Source of the DNA: Aureobasidium sp. EXF-3400
Lineage: Eukaryota > Ascomycota > Dothideomycetes > Dothideales > Saccotheciaceae
NCBI GenBank assembly: GCA_024195585.1
Contig: SWBL01000098.1
Location: 85,626-149,625 of the forward strand
Length of the DNA: 64,000 nt
Reading direction: 5' to 3'
How positions within the stretch are numbered: position 1 is the first letter of the stretch; every line of letters begins with the position of its first letter. Below the pieces are notes generated by a model, which saw nothing but the letters and a program-made list of their open reading frames with translations, did not search any database and was not told where the DNA came from. Positions 11,278 to 21,535 of the stretch are shown in pieces. Both the position numbers and the translations under genes were made by a program.

Positions 11278-13646
11278 GATCGCTTGCGATAGCTATCACG
11301 CCGATCAGGTAGTCGAGCCGGGGTGTTTACGATTTGTTTACTTGGCGGTCACAGTTTTCGTGTCAACGACGATGAGGATAACGATACTGGAAATGGCGAG
11401 GTGGTCTGCCAACACGTAGAAAGAGTGTAAGCGCCTTGGATGAGAGAGCGAATGGAGAGGATAGTGGCAGCGGTAGACGAGGGGGACCTGGATGTCCTGT
11501 ACTCGTCTCAGGTCGCGTTCGCTCCCTCCTCGCGCGTCGTTCGTGTTGGTCTACTCCTCCCGGAATTGGATCTCCCCTCTTTCTCGGCACCTCATCCAGC
11601 ACTGTGATTGGTCTTTGGCTGCTCCGTGCATAAATTGCGGTAAGCTTCGTGCATAGCGCGACTGTGTCTGTGCCACCCAACGTTTCCCCAGTAGCGTTTG
11701 TCCTACCAACACCAACCTCCAATTGGTAAGGTCAGAGATTGAGACAGGTTATCTCATGAGAGAATGACGCCGTGGTGTTGCAATGGATGCGAAGCTCCGC
11801 TGCGGGTAACAATGAGAATGTCATCGCTCTACTTTATTACAGCCCAAGAATGCCTCTCCTGCCACCTACGATGGAACTTCTGTTGGAGTACTTCGATGAA
11901 TCAAAGGCGTCCGATAACCCAACGGCCTGCAGCTTTCATAACTTGATTGTTCCCGCCACGACCAAGATCTTGTTCGATTCGGATCCTAGTGCCGATCTGC
12001 CTTGAATAGGCTCAATCTTTCTTGAGATAGGAAGCTGAAACATACCAATATCGCTGTTGGCGCGTAAGAATTGTCCTACTGACTACAAACGGATGCGCAT
12101 GTATTGGACAGTTCCTACAACAACCAATCTGATATCTCGGGCTGTCTGCGTACCAGGTACAAGCACAGGTTCTATGAGCAACTTAGCAAGGCAACATATG
12201 GGATGCAAGCACACTGATAGCATGATCAGCATGTCTAAGTGTAAAGACCTAGGATCAGCGGCTGCGCAAGGCGAGTCCCGGCGTCTATGCCGAGCCAACG
12301 AACACCTGAAGCAGGATATCCATTGAGCAGAATCTTGACTTCAACATAGCACTATAGATAGATATCAACGCTCTGTCGTTGCAATTCAGTCCCACCAACT
12401 TCAACCTTCTGGTATGATGGTTGGAGAGAAATCAGAGCTCACAAAGGACTCGGACGATAGACTGCTCAATCTTTCTGGTCCGGCCCCGCTGCACACGCTC
12501 GGGTACGAGCAATCAACGAACGGACTCGGGTTACGACACTGCAATATGCAGACTGAGCTATTGGGCGTACTGGGGTCATGTTGAGGCCACGGACAAAAGC
12601 ACGAGTATCGCCAGTACATAGCACGAACGGCGGGACATGGGCTTGTTTGCTCTTGTGCCGGCGCCCGAGGCTTGTGGTCAGGCTCGGGCTACGGTACCAG
12701 AGCCTATAGACAGCTTGACTCAGTGAATTGATGTCCACCACTCGAACCTCGGAATCCAAGCATCAAGGTCGTTATTGCACACTACGAACGACAGAGCATG
12801 GACTTGCTTACTCTTATGATGACGCCCGAGGCTCGTGGCTAGACCCGGGCTACACTCCTGGAGCCTACAAACAGCTCTACCAGGTGGACCGAAAATATGA
12901 AACAAAGCACGAGAACAAACAGCTGACAACGCGAAAGACGAAGCCTAATGAGTACTTTGCCTACCAGCCAACGCTGAGTCCTATGAGCTCGGAATCAAAG
13001 CACGAGGACGAACATTGTGGACTCCGATAATTCGTGCGTGGCATCATGAGGTCTGGCCTGTACAGACAAGCCAGATATGTGTTCAAAGGACTGACGAGGC
13101 GAGAGCTCCTACTCTCACGGCCACACCCATGCGAGAACGAAGCCATCAAAATGCATGAATCATTCCAGATCAAAGGTCAATCCATAGGAAGCCGATGATA
13201 TTACGACTCTCAGTGGATGCTTCCCATTTATCAAAGGAACCGTGCATTCTTATAGCTGAATGTGTAACATACTTTTGCACATGGAGAGGACCTGGAACTC
13301 TGCTCGATGATCAATTGAGGCTTAGACTTGCAACGCGCGACTGCAGATATACAAAACACTTTCGACAAACAGCATTCAGTTGGCCAGAGGTAAGAGTGAT
13401 AGGTTTTCAAGATTTTGAATTGACAGCAAGCCCAATAAAAAGCCCTTGCAGGAGGGTATATAACCGTACATCCTCATCTATGTGAGATGAAGGGTATCAT
13501 TAGAAAACAGAAAAGAAGAACAAGCAAAATGTGTAAACACCAAAAACAAAAATGTACTAGATATACAAAGATTGTTTTCGTCTGGCTTCAGATGACCTCG
13601 GGAAACATTATGATCATCTTAGCACCAATCGCAGCATGTGAGGCGC
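11278..13646. other. Gene-free 2.4 kb with degenerate tandem repeat
   Basis: No coding frame here is convincing. The first ~100 bp is the promoter side of the KEN-box gene. The main content is the imperfect tandem repeat around 12586-12885 described separately. The last ~150 bp is the 3' flank of the GPI protein gene. Confidence 0.6.
12586..12885. repeat. Imperfect tandem repeat, ~161-bp period, transition-biased divergence
   Basis: Two copies are aligned by eye: cores 12636-12692 and 12797-12853, offset 161 bp. Over these 57 positions I count 12 differences, of which 11 are transitions. The similarity extends upstream into the CGGA...ACGAACG stretches near 12590 and 12750, and downstream through AGCCTA...ACAGCT. 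Minus-strand translations of both copies share GRxHKSKQ. A weaker partial third copy may start near 12995. Each core contains an inverted GCCCG...CGGGC pair that could form a hairpin. Confidence 0.6.
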
Positions 13647-14208
13647 TTAGAGGATGAGGGCAGCCATGCCGAGGGCGGCAGCGGCGGCACCAGCAACGTT
13701 CATGGCGGAAGCAGCGCCGGTGAAGTGGGCGGGCTTGGTGGAGGTAGCACCAACACCGGTGCCAGAGGCCATACCCTGGGTCTTGGTGGCAATGGTGCCG
13801 TTGTTGTAAGGAGCAGAGGGAGCAGTAACAACAGGGGCAGCAGGGGCGGAAGGAGCAGAAGCAGTGCTCTTGAGAGAGGTGATGGTGCACGAGCAGTCCT
13901 CAATGGTCTGATGTTACTGATCAGTATTTATGTTCAAAGTCAATCGAGGCTTCAAGTAACTTACGAGGGTGGTGGCAGCAGTCACGGTGATGGTGTGGGA
14001 GCCAGCGGTGACAACGGTAGCGGCAGGGCAGAAGGTGGTCAGGCTAGAAGATAACAGTCAGTAACGATGAACTTTGAGGTGTGTTAGGAAAAACTTACTG
14101 GGTGACAACCTCAGTGACGTAGACGGGGGCAGCAGCGGCGGTGCTGTTAAGAGCCATAGCAGAGGCAGAGGCGGCGAAAGCAGCAATGGCGGCAATGGTG
14201 AACTGCAT
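13647..14208 (-). CDS. Small GPI-anchored cell-wall protein, clock-controlled protein 6 (ccg-6) type
   Basis: Three exons (14208-14099, 14043-13965, 13907-13647) give 149 aa; both introns are short and have clean GTAAGT donors. Residues 1-17 (MQFTIAAIAAFAASASA) form a signal peptide. The core VYVTEVVTHLTTFCPAAT, followed by HTITVTAATTLTIEDCSCTI with its Cys residues, is the pattern of Neurospora CCG-6-like proteins. A Ser/Thr/Ala/Pro-rich stalk leads to a hydrophobic tail (AAAAALGMAALIL) after a small-residue site near GAASAMN, as expected for GPI anchoring. The product should sit at the cell surface. Codon use is strongly biased to C/G-ending codons, which suggests high expression; a TATA box lies upstream. 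The biochemical role is unknown. Confidence 0.85.
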
Positions 14209-14900
14209 TTTGATGGTGTTGGGTTGGTGGTGGTGGTTTAGGAAAAAAGGCGAAGGATTATATTATTGGGTTGATTGCTGAAGCGAGTGTGAGACCGAAG
14301 TCGAAGTTGGATTGATTGATTGATTAGTGAGTGGATGAAGAGAGGAAAGCATTTACATGGCAATAGGTCGAGTCCTTATATACCAAAGTTGCCATGGTCT
14401 AATATTTGCTCGCATTGACACTTGGCGTAAGCCTCACCCTCAGCCGGCTCGTCCGCTAATTGCTAGTGCACACGCCCAGATCCCATCACAATGTGTAGAA
14501 GAGGCCCCGGGATTGGATAGTCAGAGTCGGTCTCACCTTTATGCTCCCAAATTTGCCCGGCCGTTGCTGTCATTGACCTTACCCTGAGCAGTTCCCGCAA
14601 CGACTTCTCAACCGTAGCAACTTCCGGCATTATCGCTATCGCAACTGCACTTTTTTCTGAACCATCATGTCTTCACAGCAACGAACAGAAGATCGAAATA
14701 ATTGTCGTCCAGGGCCAGGTGTGGAGGTCAGGGCCAGGCTACCCCGTATTGAAGATTCAGGTGGCGACAGCCATGCGCCAGTGCAATTTCCCATATTCCT
14801 AATGCGAGCCGTCGACAGTCGCATCCTTCCAGCCAGTGGCTGAGTCTTTTGACGAATGCTGAGGAACATGTCTAGCGCAGTTGTCAGTGAACTATTGACT
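14209..14900. other. Upstream region of the GPI protein gene
   Basis: Apart from the TATA box, I see no coding feature. The proximal ~150 bp (14209-14360) is leader-like, with TTGATTGATTGATT-type short repeats near 14310-14325. Confidence 0.5.
14375..14382 (-). promoter_or_regulatory. TATA box of the GPI protein gene
   Basis: The minus strand reads TATATAAG about 170 bp upstream of the ATG at 14208, inside GGTATATAAGG. Position and sequence fit a TATA element for a strongly expressed gene. The transcription start is not known. Confidence 0.5.
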
Positions 14901-15248
14901 CTAAAAATTGCCACTTGGGCGTGCCTGGCTGACATCCCCGCTTGCGCTCTGCACTTTCGGACTATTTTGGTGATTTCTGGTGGTTAAACTTCGACGTTGA
15001 GCGCCACCCTTCTTCGCTTTCGATGTCTTGGTCTGCAAGGGCAGCATGGGTTCCTGCATAAGCCTGAAGTATGGTGAAATGACAGGCAACATTCCGAACT
15101 GCCTCACTACGAAGAATAAGACCATCTTGAATGTAACAGTAGGCATCTCAAGGCAATGCGCGAAGTTGGAATGAGTGCAGTTTTGAGAGCAGTGAAGCAT
15201 TGAAGCAGCATGCCCTAACTTGCAAATGAGACACTTTCGTCGACTCAT
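14901..15248 (-). CDS. Possible zinc-knuckle-like exon or ORF
   Basis: ATG-initiated frame of 115 codons. Its start, MSRRKCLICKLGHAASMLHC, followed by SQNCTHSNFAHCLEMP, spaces Cys and His as C-x2-C-x3-H-x7-C-x3-C-x6-H-C, reminiscent of fungal zinc-knuckle proteins. The remainder is polar and basic with no domain. It may be a 3' exon of the frame at 15251-15850, but I found no splice pair that joins them in phase without passing several AGs. Could be chance. Confidence 0.25.
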   Translation of the reverse strand: MSRRKCLICKLGHAASMLHCSQNCTHSNFAHCLEMPTVTFKMVLFFVVRQFGMLPVISPYFRLMQEPMLPLQTKTSKAKKGGAQRRSLTTRNHQNSPKVQSASGDVSQARPSGNF

Positions 15249-15250
15249 GG

Positions 15251-15850
15251 CTAAGAATATCCGACAGGCTGAAGGGCTGAAAACTTAGCATCGTGTGAGA
15301 CCTGTGAGGAAGCGCCAGTCAGATGGTGCAAGCGAAGCAGGTGGACTGAAAGAGCAGCTGGTTTCCCCACGGCTCTCCAGGAAGGCTGCGAGTTTACCAA
15401 AGCCTCGTCCAGTTTTTTTATCGAGATGCAGCACACGTCAGCTGGCCTTGGCCTGAGGCAACAATTATTGGACGTTTGAAACCACGACTCGAAAAACTCT
15501 TGCGGCGTATCCGAAACATGTTGAAAATCTTCGCGGTCGGCGAGAGGTACTATTCCCGCGAGTTCTAGCAACTCCTGCCTCGATCTCCAGACTTGGTCAA
15601 AATCTTGCGATTGCACTCGTGATGTGTCGGCGGGAGAATTGCAAGGGAGAACCCTTGTGAGTGCTGCTGTTCGAACCGAGCTCTGCACATCCCCCGCACC
15701 CGGGAAATTGATCTTGGTTGATGGCTTCCCAATTCGTGGTCTATGCGCTCGCGGAGCTGTTTGGACGGTCTGAGGAACTTGCGACCAAGGAGCCTTCTGC
15801 CTGCGGTACGGGATGTCTTGAATCTTGGAGCGACTTGTTGTTGCCACCAA
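15251..15850 (-). CDS. Hypothetical protein or exon, unrecognised
   Basis: Open frame of about 200 codons whose sequence (VWRSRQELLELAGIV, DTPQEFFESWFQ, KLDEALVNSQPSWRAVGKP) looks protein-like. There is no ATG at its 5' end: the open frame begins with non-ATG codons, so a real gene would need an upstream exon. A phase-correct possibility is a tiny exon MRHW ending at a GTAAAG donor near 15950, joined to the TCATAG acceptor near 15885. The frame is near the length expected by chance in 64 kb, so the call is weak. No homologue recognised. Confidence 0.3.
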   Translation of the reverse strand: MVATTSRSKIQDIPYRRQKAPWSQVPQTVQTAPRAHRPRIGKPSTKINFPGAGDVQSSVRTAALTRVLPCNSPADTSRVQSQDFDQVWRSRQELLELAGIVPLADREDFQHVSDTPQEFFESWFQTSNNCCLRPRPADVCCISIKKLDEALVNSQPSWRAVGKPAALSVHLLRLHHLTGASSQVSHDAKFSALQPVGYS

Positions 15851-17452
15851 TCGTTGGGATTTCCTTATCGGATCAGATATAGCCCTATGACGGAACGGTC
15901 ATCCAACTCAAGTGACCAAGGACAGGACTCCATTCCACCCTCCTTTACCAATGCCTCATCTCGGCTGCGGCTCACAGAGTGCGGTCGTCGCAATACGAAC
16001 CGTCTATTTGTGAATCTCCGTATATCTCATTTCCTTGCACCCATCAGCGGCCCTTTGTTCTTGTCGTTTGCAATAATGGTCTTGATGCGAAGCTGACCTC
16101 CTGATCGCCTTCTTACGCGAAGTGCGAGATGGGTGGGTGATTTGTCTGATGAGTTCGACGATCGCGACGCTCAAGCAAGCGTTCCTTCGACTGACGACAA
16201 TCACTTTCCAGAAGTCGGTCAGTCGCGCGGCACCAGGGGATCTTCATACTCATTCTTTTGTATCAATATCGCTTCGGGCGCATAATACGGAAATAAGGAC
16301 GAACCTCGAAGGCAACGTGCTCAACAATCAAACCAGGCCCATCCGAAAAGGACTTCTCAACATGTTAGCAACGACTGTCTTTGTTTCTTTCATGCACCTA
16401 CTATCGGTTGTCATGAGACTGGCATGACTCATGAGTCAAACCAACTTCTTCTGCCATGCGTTCGATGCTCATGACCCCGATCGATCCTCCGCACATATCA
16501 TCGAAGCATCGACACAACTCGAGGCGAGCTGACCGCCCATCACAAAACGTCAAAACTGACTCCCGATCGAGCTCAGAGGATCGTGACTTTTCACTCCACG
16601 ATGCTCCGATGCAGTAACACCCTCAAACCGGTAAAATTCTCTTTGCATGCAAAAAGCGAAAGCGTGCATGAAACCAAATTCAAGTATTTTCACAGCCACA
16701 CTTTGCACCTGCTGCATGAGGAGGGATCGAAGGAGATCTCTGTCTGCTTACCCATACCCCCCTTTCGAATTCCGATGCCTATTCAAGTCTCTAACCCACC
16801 AGTTAAGGTTGTTCGATGCCAGCAGGGGTTTACGATCCCGGAACCATACATATCTACCAGCCGCTTGTTATTGTATCAACTATTAGATCGCGGCTCTGTC
16901 GGAACAAAGGCCATGCATGTGGGCGCGTGCGCTCGTTCATGCGCGGCAGGGAGAAGGCAGGCGATGACGGGAACATGAATAGTTAGGAGGGAAAAATGTC
17001 GAACGAGTAGGAGGCCTTTGCCGTTCATGCTGATGGAGACGACAAGAGTATGACGGGTGGATGACTTTTGCTAGAGTCACTACTGCAGATGTCACCACAG
17101 CGGCAATAATGGGTGTGTGTCACGCTCTGAAGTCAGGAAACACCGCTATGACTGGACAAGTAAGTAGCAACCGTTGTGAAACATATCTCCAATGACTTGA
17201 AATTTGTCCAAGCTTGTTCACAGGTGAAGAATATAACGAGTTTGGTATAAGAGTAAAAGGGTTTTGTTACATTAACAAGAAAATAAACTGTTTGGGGTAT
17301 ATACTGTCGTGGACACAAAAAATTCAAGCGCCTGCTGTACAAAATCAAACCAAGTATGCGTCATGAATATTCGTGTTCTCATCGTTCCATGGTGTAGATA
17401 ACCAGAACGTATAACAGACAAAGGAGAATGATTATGGCATGATGATGCCATT
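15851..17452. other. No supported gene
   Basis: Short frames on both strands only (longest ~130 codons at 16583-16978 plus, without ATG at the 5' end). The right end is the 3' flank of the gene ending at 17453. No repeats or RNA genes seen. Confidence 0.55.
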
Positions 17453-18518
17453 TTACAAGCAAAGATGTGATGCAATGAGCTCTGCATCCTCAACGTGAGA
17501 ACTGTGTCGTCGTCTCTTTTGCTCTTTTAGCTCATGCTCCACATCCATCAATCGCGTCGCAACCCATGATCTCATTCTGTTGTCGTTCTTGACAGCATCA
17601 CAGTTCAGAAGGTCGGTAAGGGTAGTCTTGATCCTTGATGAGATGTCTGCAAGCTTGGCCTCATCCATGCTCAATGGTGGTGGTGCTGATGGCTCCTCTG
17701 GAATAGGTGCGATGCTTGTCCTGTTTGGGGAAGTAGGTGGTGACAGCGAGCCTCGTCGAGAGCCCATGGAAGATGATCGAGAGTGCCTCCTCTTTCCAGA
17801 TGAGGATGAAGGTTTTGTTGAGAAAGAAAATTCAGGAGAAGGCGCTGTGAATGAGGAGGAAGGAGACGTGTTTGCCGAGGATGAAGTGCTGGAGCCAGGG
17901 CTGCTCGAAGAGCTTGAGACGTTCGAGTCGACTGACAATCGTCGACGAACATTGGTCTGCTGTGAGTGCAGAATCATGTATGCTTGGATGAGCTGGGTCT
18001 TGGAATTGTTAGTCAGGTATTCCTTCAGAAGCGTAGCTGGTTATAACACACCTTTTCTGGGCTTGCTGAAGACATTTTTGGTTGGACTGAATTGTTGATC
18101 GGCGATGAGTTACTGATTGAAAGAAGGCCGGCTTCGATCAAGTTGATATGTGATACTGCTTTGCCAATGGTTGATGAGGATGAGGTGATGGAAGGAATGC
18201 AGTTGGCCAAGTGAGCACGAAGGATTGCTTTAACAGACGGTGGAGACGTTTGAGATAAGAAAGTCGATATCAGGTGAATGGAAGTTGGAAGACAAGGCTG
18301 CCAGGGCACACCAGCGGATATATGTACAGTTAGGTACCTGATGAAGCTACTATTGCATAATGTTTGCGAAGGAAATTAGCGTTGGCTATCGTGCAGCAGT
18401 ATCCACACCTTCTTGACTGGAAACGCTTGTCAAGGATCTCACAAAGCGGATGGATCGTGGAATGCAGGGGAGTCAGTGGGACGCGAAGGCGCTGACGTGC
18501 CTGCTGATCGACCGCCAT
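17453..18518 (-). CDS. Conserved-looking fungal protein of unknown function, Ser-rich
   Basis: Three exons (18518-18409, 18337-18052, 17992-17453) join in phase to 311 aa. Introns are 71 and 59 bp, with GCTAAT and CTAAC branch sites. The first half is a helical region (LHSTIHPLCEILDKRF, PTSIHLISTFLSQTSPPS, KAILRAHLANCIPSITS, KAVSHINLIEAGLLSIS). The middle is very Ser-rich with RRHSRSS-type sites (residues ~140-220). The last 70 residues form a charged helix (KLADISSRIKTTLTDLLN, RLMDVEHELKEQKRRR). I do not recognise the family. The start is the first in-frame ATG of a plausible exon; a further 5' exon is possible. Confidence 0.6.
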
Positions 18519-21500
18519 CACGAAAGTTGATTTCTGTGTAAACTCTGACGAAAGGTGGGTCGACTTGGCTTCGAAGAAGGTTATGAATCGTCGCGATAGG
18601 GTGCGCATCCAATAGGCGTGCCAGGAGACGACCCGGTGTGTCCACTCCTGATCGGGCGATTTCCATACATCCTTCTGATCTGTGGCTCAGTTTGAGGCTC
18701 CAAAAGAGAAGCCAAGGGTCTCTGGTCATGCGAAACCATGTTTTGGGTGCTTGGATCTGTGGGGCTTACAGCCACACTTGTTGGCAGCACTTGGCCGCCA
18801 CGTTTGCTCTGTGGCATTTCCACGTCTATCTTTGTACTCCGTACTCAGAATCGGTACGGAGTACTTGGTTGGAGGCTTACGCACGCGCTTCGTTTCACAC
18901 TTCATTTCCTTTGTCGTTTCCTCTCTCCATTAGTTGAGTGTTTCCTCGACGGCGGTAGGTGATATGCTCCCGTCAGTGTGATGTCAGCGTCGTTTTTCTC
19001 GTTTCTCGTTCTGATTGAGATTCTCGTTTTCACGGAGAAGATGCGGCTCAATATCGCGACGCATCACAGCTACATTCTCTCATATCGACTAATTGCATGT
19101 ACTCCGTACTGATCGGAGCAAAGCGTCCAAACGGAATCCAACACCGTGCCGTCGCTATGCATAATAGTGGAGAGTAGGAGAGCCTTCCGCCGACATGGTG
19201 GTGTTGACATGGTCGTTCAAATCCCAGCACAAGGATACATTCTTTAGCCTGGAGCAAATTATTGCCGACTCCCGACTACCACTACATTCCGGCGGTTCAG
19301 CCACACTCCACCTCCTGCATAAACCGTTGTGCTTATGCTCTGTACAATTTCACTGTAATCTGGAGAGTTTCATCGCTTCGACTTTGGTGAAAAAAAGAGA
19401 CGAAAGCACGAGGCTTTGTCGGAAAAGCGTCCTTCATCGGCATCGACTTGACACACCTGGGGCAAGATCAACAGCACTTTCTGTCGAATGCTTATAAACA
19501 TGGCTATCGACGAACAGCCTTGGAGGTCACCGAAGCTCGTAACCCTATCTTTTGCGACAGACTCTCCTCGGCAACTTGCAGAAAGAGAGCCCAGATACTC
19601 GGTCACTTTCCTCTCCTCACTCTATCCACGCCGTTCCGATGCCCGGTATACTCTATCGATTTGCTTCTAACTCCCATGAAAGGGGCACTGTGGATGCCAC
19701 ACACATCCGGTCATCCGTTTCGCTGTGAAAGACGCAACTCACTGATGCCGAGCGCTCCCTAACTACCTGCTTGAGATCTCACACATCATCAGAAGGCATG
19801 GAGGATGTGTGCCGACTTCCCCGGATATAACTGATGTCTTTAATCCGCGATAGATACTATTCAGGATACGCTTTCCGCTGGCGCAAGCATAAGACCCCTG
19901 TGCTGGCAGGCTGAAGCAGAGGAGTCACATGCTCCTGCTCCGCGCAGTATCACGCCAGGCACCCGCCGTGTCTTTGGCTCCAGTCTCCAGGTAGTCAGAT
20001 GCCAAGCGCCCCGATGGATGTCTTGCAAAAGCAAAGAAGAATGGCGCATGGCGGGTGTGCCCACTGCCAACTTCCCCACATCAACTAGCCAAGCTCATTG
20101 ACTCGCACCGACAGGCGACAGCTCACTCAAGTCAACCTTAATAAGGCAAATCACAACCTCGATCGCTCAAGAGCTGGCCTGTACGTACGAAGAAGAAAAG
20201 ACAGTGCGTGGACCTCAAATCGGTTTGATGGCTGTCTTTGAGATGCTTGGATCAGCTCATCGTAGTCCTTTGCCGATAAGAATCGCAACAAGGAACAATC
20301 TCTCGCAGGCTCGATCACGCGATAAACGAAAGTTCCTGCGTATCTTCGAATTGGTTTCTAGCCTTTGTCTGACCACAAAATGCCTCGTCCGAACTTCAGG
20401 GATGGACGAAACTCCGTCGATCAGCTCTAAGGACAGAGGGCCTGAGCCAAAGCACCAACTCTTAATTGCACGACCAGAGCACATGACCTGTCAACAGGAA
20501 GCTACGGCATACGGCACAGTACGACCGTTCTTAGACTGCATACCAGTGCTGCGGAGAGAGCTTTACCCCGCCGACCTTGATGGACGCAGTCAACCGCTTG
20601 CTAGTTTCCCTTGGGTAGCTCCAGCACACGAATGATATTGTACCTCGGGCTTGGCTGTTCCTGGCATCACCTCGACTGCATCTTTACGTTTCCACCTTGA
20701 GCCCAAAACAGAAGTCCTTCTCGTGTGCTCAGACTGTCACAGCTCCTCGGTGAGTTGTTCTCCTATAGTAGCCGTGCTTATGGTTTGAGCTATAGACATG
20801 CAAGGTTGCTTCAGAAGCATAGCAATAGTGATCTTATCATAACGCTCTTCCCTTAATACAATACGAATTTCTATAACGTATTACGAGTCACTATAAGTGA
20901 ACAACAACCGACTGTACAAAATGAAAAGGTTGAAACACTAACACACGATAATATCTCCAAGCTCTGATTGTCTTGCGTTATCCTAAACCAGACATCGCAG
21001 GATATGATAATGTGATAACAAGTGGTGCCAAGACATTGTGCTGTGTGTATCACCCTGTTCTGGGTGTTTGTCTGGCGTGCACCGTGATTTAGAGGCACGA
21101 GTAGACAATTATGTGGATACCGATGGACTGCTAGGGTATTAGCACGATATCAATCATATGTTGAATGCTCTCTAGTCATCCTTTAGCGCTGTTGTGGATC
21201 TTTTGATAGAAGAGCTCTCGACTTGAGCAGAGTAGCACGAAAATCAATGAGCAACGCTGAGTATCAAGAGCATAAGTGGTCGAAACGTACAATTGCACTA
21301 TTTTCGAAAGACTGCGTTGAACATTGTCCGTATAGTCTCTCACTATACACTTGTGATAGTATATAACCCACAGTCATGTCGTTGGTCACGTCGATGGAAC
21401 TGGTCTAGAGTCCGATATGCTCGCTTATGTAAGCGGCGGTCAAGCTTTTCGATGTCATTGTCATGAAGAAAAATGATCAGTACAAAAGATTGAAAGCGGT

Positions 21501-21535
21501 GCAATCAACACATATACCATCCTGCCCGGAGTTAC
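18519..21535. other. 3-kb gene-free stretch
   Basis: No frame exceeds ~143 codons and none carries a motif. The stretch contains the TACGGAGTA inverted repeat at 18834-18864 and promoters for the flanking genes (minus gene at 18518, SUA5 at 21536). A noncoding transcript cannot be excluded from sequence alone. Confidence 0.55.
18834..18864. repeat. Perfect 11-bp inverted repeat GTACTCCGTAC / GTACGGAGTAC
   Basis: Arms at 18834-18844 and 18854-18864 are separated by 9 bp. A third copy, GTACTCCGTACT, lies at about 19099-19110, and related CGGAGTA sequences occur near 46600 and 46745. Could be a regulator site or a repeat remnant. Confidence 0.55.

Noticed and set aside
15660..15690. GGTTCGAAC on the minus strand, resembling a B box
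   Set aside because: Flanks do not pair as a T stem and no A box lies 30-60 bp upstream.
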